A stretch of 64,000 bases of DNA from Climacium dendroides (taxonomy: Eukaryota; Streptophyta; Bryopsida; Hypnales; Climaciaceae), in NCBI GenBank assembly GCA_950106755.1, contig OX467091.1, forward strand, positions 12,727,538-12,791,537, written 5' to 3'. Made by a program: the position numbers and the translations under genes. Below the pieces are notes generated by a model. The model made no database searches. It had not been told where the DNA came from and saw nothing but the letters and a program-made list of their open reading frames with translations. Shown here piece by piece: positions 58,561 through 64,000 of this stretch (its first letter is position 1; each line of letters starts with the position of its first letter).

Positions 58561-60499
58561 AGCTAGGGTCCATATGAAGGAGAGGGTCCATTTTACAGCA
58601 CACTACCTTACAATGCCCAAAAAGTTAATATTTGCTATGAGAAGTTTTTGGAAATATTCTCAGGCGAAGGACCAAGGACCAAGGACCGAGGACCAAGAAA
58701 TTAATTTGCTTTGTGCCCACAGTGTCATACTTGTGTGCAGATCGGTCTGTGGCAATGATCACTGCCCTGTAAAAACATGTACAAAATGTTGGGCTCGGAA
58801 AGTTGTACAATTTTTACACTTCACCTAACTTCAACAAATGGGACCACAAATGGACACCATACAATCCATGAGAACTATCCATGAGAATTATCCATGAGAA
58901 CAATAATATGCATTTGAAAGTCACATTTAGAACAAACACCAAAAAAAATGCTACACAAAAATAGTGAAATTAGGTTGCCCCACACTAATTTCTCAACAAT
59001 TGACACTATATTAGTATTTATTGTTATTGTACAAGAATTATTGCACTACTTTTGAATTAGGTATTGTTTGGAATTAGGACTCATAACCCTCTTGATGTAT
59101 ACAAACAAAAATATTTGTAGAAATATCTGTTGGCTTTGATGCGTTTTGTAAAATAACAAATTTCAACAAATTTCTGTCAGATTTTGACCGGATCAACGCG
59201 ACCAAAACAACAAAAAAACTAAATTTTCTACTAGTGTGAAAATAGGGTTTAGGATAAACAACCAGACTTTCATGAATATTGAAAGTACATTTTAGGCAAG
59301 AATGTAACATGTGCAATTTTAAAAAGCATGTGATTTAAGGTGAAATTACCTTAGGAAAGACTTCAATAACTTCAAAGAGGGCAAAACTTGAATATACAGT
59401 GGGGTATGGTTCATTAACAAAAATTTCAGTCAATTTTCACTTTAATGAATAATATAAAATCATACAACAATTTGAATTTTTTTATATTGTATCTACTATT
59501 TCATAGAAAACTTTGGGAAAGTAGTCAAAGATTTTTTGCAATGGGGTGAAAAACAAGCAAAAAATCAAACAAGCAATTCAAGTGGTATGGAATGAAGTAT
59601 CGTTACTACAACTACAAACTTTCATTTCAAACAAACCCAATCAAATGCAAGCAAGTAAGTTTGGTGAAGGGTGGTACCAAAAGATGGTAGATACAGTACA
59701 AAAAACATCCAAAGTGTTATATAGTCGGGTATCGAAAGCTTACAAATTGCCTTGTAGAGCCATTCAAAGATTTGTACATAATATATTACCCAATTCCAAT
59801 CAAGCACACCAAATTTCAATTTCAAGAAAGCAAAATTCCATTTTTGATGAATTTTTTAAGTCAAATTTTGTGGTTTTGTATAATATTCTATTGAATAAAA
59901 TTGGTCACAAATTTTTTAATTCGATTGCATGGATATGTAAGAAACATCCATACCCACACCTTTTATATTAAAAACATCCCCTTAAGTAACAAAAATATGA
60001 TCAATAAAAAATTTAATGAAAACTGTCATATGACCAAACTTTGAAGAAATGGATATTTCTATATTTTTACTTGATTTTGACAAAGTAATTGTACCTTTAT
60101 GCTCAAACAGACAAAATTAGTTACTATGTGAGGTGCAAATAGAAAAATCTAATTACAATAAAGAGAGATATATTTTACAAAATTTCTATAGATGGATTTT
60201 TGAAGCTTTTTTGGAGATTCTTGTGGAAAAGAAAGATGTGCATATAGATGTTTCTTACATATCTATACAACCAAAACTCAAAAAATCATCACCAATGATT
60301 TTCAATCAATGATAATGTAAAATCATGAATTTTAAACGAAATAATTCATCAAAAATAGAGTTTGGGATTTTTGAAATTGAAATTTGGGTATGTTTTATCA
60401 AGATTGTGTAAGGATGCAATGATAATTATTCTTACCAAAAAAATACTAATTATAATCCACATTGTATAAAAAAATTTGAATGGCTCCCAAAGGCAGTTT

Positions 60500-61060
60500 G
60501 TAAGCTTTTAGTATCCAATTGTACAATAGAATTGGCAAGCTCTACAACTATCATTGTATATAGAATTATACATATATTTGCAATGAAGGTGTACACGTGT
60601 ATTTCTTTGAACTCTACTATTACTTACAAATCTTAGAATGACCAATTTAACCCATAAATGATGTGGAGGACATTTTTTCACCAATGAATGACAAAGAATT
60701 GCAACTATTAATCCTCCAAATTTTATGTGTAAAAGAGAGGTCATTGAAAACTGCTAGGATGCAAAAATCTGTAAATGAACTATCCCCCACTGTACAATAC
60801 AATTGGCAAGGTGTACACATGTACTTTTTTGAGCTCTACTATTACCTACAAGTCTTGAAATGACCAATTTAACCCATAAACAACGTGGAGGATGTTTTTT
60901 TGGCCAATGAATGACAAAAAAATGCAATTATTCATCCTCCAAATATTATGTGAAAAAGAAAGGTCTTCTACAATAGTTTGTCTTCCAATGAGTGCTATTT
61001 CATTTTCTTAAGCCAACAATTCACATAGTACCCAAACAGATGATTTCCATGGTAAACAGT
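60500..61060 (+). repeat. Dispersed repeat family C, copy 3, with internal duplication
   Basis: Two diverged direct copies stand one after the other (about 60520-60770 and 60790-61060). Each contains TTGGCAAG, GTGTACAC, CTCTACTATTAC, TGACCAATTTAACCCATAAA and ATGAATGACAAA. The second half resembles 44560-44770. Confidence 0.7.
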
Positions 61061-61369
61061 GATGCTTGTCCTTTAACAGTTAAACAGACATTAATTCACA
61101 GATTGGTACAAACCCAAGCAGAAGTATTTTTTAAATCCAAGTTAAAAGTTGGACTCATTCAAGTGTAAAAATTTGGTTTTGATTCATTAGCATCTGCCCA
61201 CAAATATTTGGTAATCACTTGTCACCATACTGATTCCTCAGTACAAATTCTCCTCCTAAACAAGTGGGCTTCACAATTAGCAGGTTTGTTACCAAATTGG
61301 GTACTCTGGAGTACAAGTGTACAACATAACACTTCTCTCTCCCAATTGAAAGTAACTTGAAACACAAGC

Positions 61370-61690
61370 AAACACAGGTGGCACCCCTACTGGTCCACAC
61401 GTAGACCAACCTGTAGGTGTAGTTATTTCCAACCATTGAGTTGGAATAAATTTCCAACCAAAGCTTGGAATGTTTTTTTTCTCCTTTTCAAATTTAAGAC
61501 CAGTAAAGTCATGACACATGTTTCAAAGTAGTGAGCAAAAAAAGTAGGAAGTACTGACTAGGAAAGTAGTTATAATTGGAAGAGTCTATACATTGGAAAC
61601 TGGTCCAGACCAAATGTCTTTCAAAATTCATAGTGATTTTAGTTCAAGCAATAAAATTACCAAATTTTTGGCAATCCCCATCATTTCTAT
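61370..61690 (-). repeat. Right arm of a widely spaced inverted repeat
   Basis: Reverse relative of 57620-57960. No coding frame or target duplication was found at the outer ends. Confidence 0.7.
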
Positions 61691-62443
61691 CTCAGCACCT
61701 CTGGAAATATTTGCAATTGCTTATTTGATTGGTTATGGGGTGGTTCTACCTTACCCTAGATGGTTTTCTAACCGTCGAGGTATGTGTTTCTAGGTTAGCA
61801 GCAGAGAGCAGGTGCATCTTCCTTATCTTTTGTCCTTTCTTCTCGTCTCCTCGGAAATGACAACCGCCGCACAGGAATTTGCATTGCTCAATCAACAGAA
61901 GGAACGTACAATATCAGCGCATAATTCTCGATGCCCCAAAATGACGGCAGATACTTCACAAGGCGAATGATACTTTATTCATTATATAAAAAACATACAA
62001 TCAGAGTGGGACCCCAAACCGCATTGCTCCAACGCTACCAGCTTGACAAGCAGGCGAAGCGTACTCCGTCTGGAAAATAAATGTCTGAAACTTCTGACAC
62101 CAATTTCATTTAATATACTGTAAAAGTCATAATTCAAACGGGTTCAAATCCTATATCATGAGGGTCGATGAAGCACATTGCATGTGTTCGTCAAAACATG
62201 AATAAAATTGGACAGAAGAAAGTCCCGAAATGACCTACTCCGATCTAAGGAGCTGAAAAGACATGAGTCTCAATTTGGACACTTATTTCTGGACCAAGGC
62301 AGCGACTTACAACTGGTGATGATCCCCCATGCTGCTCGGCCAGAGGCATGTGCAATTATATATGAATGCCGCACATAATGGCGAGTCAGAGCAGGCTCTC
62401 AGGATCAGAATTCGAGGGGAAGACACTGACGAGGTGTCTCTAA

Positions 62444-63826
62444 TCATACAGGAGCCTCTGGTTGGTCACGCAACGGAACCCCTGTTTTCATGCCCTTCCC
62501 AGGATCCAAGTACTGCAGTACTCGCTCAACACTAACATATGCACCCCACCAACCTAAACCAACATATTTCATCCGCCTCCATCTGAAAACATCAAATTCT
62601 TAGTTCAGTAATAACTTTGGGAGGATAAAAAGAATCACATTCATTGCATCCAAGCCAAGTGGAACACAATTGTTTCGAACAAAAATATCACAAAAGAATG
62701 GCAAAGTTTTAAAATTTAGGTCATAGGCATTAAATTCATCTATTAGTCAGGTTGAGGTAAGGTTAAGTCGATGTTCTTGTAATGCCAATGCTGATAACTA
62801 ATTGTGAGTGCAATGTTAGTGTCCTTGATGTTATATTGGCAACTGTTGACATGATGTCAACATTAACTTGACGTTAAATAATCATTATTGTAGTTTTGAT
62901 CTGATGTTCTAGTAGATTAACAATAATTTACCAGGAACAACTTTGTAAATCTAAAAAGGGAATCTTTCATATGAAAAGCTGGTAGAGAGACCACGATCTT
63001 ACACAGAATTGTAAGGAAGGGCCATGCAGTGAAGATGAAGATGGTCGACACTGTTGAAAGGAGGTTTGTGAAAGCCAAATCTGCAAATAAAGTGCTAAGT
63101 TGGGATGAAGGCCATTCTCAGACAGCAAGCAAACCGATGAAGTATTTACTGGCACGCTAAAATCAGGACAGGGTATAGGCGATCACAAAAAAACATACTG
63201 GAATCCATCAAAAGTAAGCAGTCTGAACCTGTAGTTAGGAGCATCGGGCGCGTCACGCTGTAACGTTGACTTTCCTAGCTTGAGCATATGAGATACTGAA
63301 ATTATCAAATGCACATGTAAGGCAGAGGATACTAAAAACCGTTAGATCCCATCTCTTATACCATCAGAAACCAGAACTTGCATGGCCTTCAATTAAGAAG
63401 TTGGGTGTAAGCAAGATTGGGTGATTGTCTGCAACCAGTTATCTTTGAGAGGAAATAGGGTTATTTCGTATCACTTTTAATGATTTACAACCGCTCACTC
63501 TAAAACTGCATGAGCAACTCATACAAAATCTGGCACTTGCACCCAAAGTGAACTCTCCACATCTCTGCAGAGATCTCCCCAAAATCACTCCTACGTGTTA
63601 ATTTCAGTGCTTAAAGTGACGCAAACAGCGACTCTACCTTTAGTGATATATATATAGCGACTGCCAAATTGGGCGTTCTCCACAGTTAGGATTTCGCAAG
63701 CGACACGCAGGATAAACTTCTCTACTCTAGATTCAGGTTGATTGCTTACCCAAGGCATAATCTGCTTCGCCCGGTCGAAGATCTTTGACAGTCTTGATGT
63801 GGTTATTCGGTACCACAAGGTAATGC
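62444..63826 (-). CDS. HIT-domain protein (HINT4-like), 5' end outside the window
   Basis: Four consecutive exons on the minus strand: 63826-63750, 63295-63229, 63080-63003 and 62582-62444. Their GT-AG junctions keep frame and give the C-terminal 119 or so residues. The sequence runs HYLVVPNNHIKTV, then LQRDAPDAPNYRFGFHKPPF, then the histidine triad DHLHLHC (H-x-H-x-H; the middle histidine is the nucleophile in the family), then WRRMKYVGLGWWG and stop. It matches the plant HINT3/HINT4 group; Arabidopsis HINT4 acts on adenylated nucleotides such as adenosine 5'-phosphosulfate. The activity here is inferred from family. The N-terminal exon with the usual CIFC region is not in 63827-64000, so it must lie beyond the window. 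Confidence 0.92.
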
Positions 63827-64000
63827 CTACGGGTCAACCAGCAGAAAAGGATTCAGACGAACTGCAAACAATCTAAAATAATTTTTGAATTTTCCTTTTT
63901 CTTCTCTTCAATTTCCTCAGCAATATCAAGGCAAAGCTAGACAATTTTGAAAAGCAATGACTTTTCTTTTTTCAGACATTCTATCATTGGTTCCACTGAC
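63827..64000 (-). other. Intron of the HIT-domain gene at the window edge
   Basis: On the minus strand this ends in a pyrimidine-containing acceptor (TTGACCCGTAG) at 63827. It has no frame resembling the HIT N-terminus, so it is read as intron. Confidence 0.6.

Larger units (their letters stand above)
56804..62443. other. AT-rich gene desert with inverted and dispersed repeats
   Basis: No gene recognised. It holds one inverted repeat pair (57620-57960 with 61370-61690), repeat family B copy 2 (58190-58560) and family C copy 3 (60500-61060), listed separately. At 58674-58700 a GGACCAA unit repeats about four times. The last few hundred bases before 62444 are the probable 3' UTR of the HIT-domain gene. 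Confidence 0.5.

Noticed and set aside
58445..58828. 127-residue frame as a gene
   Set aside because: Its start lies in a dispersed repeat shared with 18700-19150, and the remainder crosses a GGACCAA simple repeat.
62120..62165. GGGTTCAAATCC, resembling a tRNA T-arm
   Set aside because: The stem does not pair properly and no acceptor, D-arm or anticodon arm can be placed around it.

Overview
Nuclear DNA of a land plant. Evidence: spliced genes with GT-AG introns; a plant-type QALGGH C2H2 zinc finger; plant-type LSm8, eL41, EamA transporter and HINT4-like proteins; Ty1/copia, CACTA, MULE-like and hAT-like elements; and long AT-rich stretches without genes. I cannot name the species. Five genes are recognised by rebuilding their exons, most of which are too short to appear as long ORFs.

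Layout. 1-3.5 kb: AT-rich DNA, then a rearranged, inverted pseudogene copy of the zinc-finger gene of 25.7 kb, then a GGAC-rich repeat and a 156-bp hairpin. 3.5-8.2 kb: AT-rich, with a MULE-like MITE. 8.2-15.65 kb: a decayed copia retrotransposon bounded by LTRs and a 5-bp target duplication. Its coding blocks are out of order, and it carries nested insertions: a MULE-like MITE in gag, and a solo LTR in the polymerase region that itself holds a CACTA-type element. 15.7-20.1 kb: small inverted-repeat elements, including a hAT-like MITE, a 370-bp foldback and a 440-bp inverted repeat, plus dispersed repeats. 20.1-21 kb: the eL41 gene (RPL41). 23.97-25.25 kb: a 3'-truncated copy of LSM8. 25.7-26.9 kb: a JAGGED-like C2H2 gene. 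28.2-29.65 kb: the complete LSM8 gene. 31.4-36.0 kb: an EamA/DMT-type transporter. 37.8-42.8 kb: a plant gene of unknown function, on the minus strand, whose exons look tandemly duplicated. 43-62 kb: a repeat-rich desert without a recognisable gene. 62.4-63.83 kb: the 3' part of a HIT-domain (HINT4-like) gene whose 5' end lies beyond the window.

The genes do not form a pathway. They are housekeeping or regulatory genes (U6 snRNP assembly, ribosome, membrane transport, nucleotide hydrolysis, developmental transcription factor) separated by repeats. The strongest points for follow-up are the nearly identical LSM8 segment duplicated on both sides of the JAGGED-like gene, the permuted copia element with a probable internal-tRNA (half-tRNA) primer site, the phase-2 exon repeats of the unknown gene, and a short GC-rich motif found in the leaders of LSM8 and of the transporter in the same sense.
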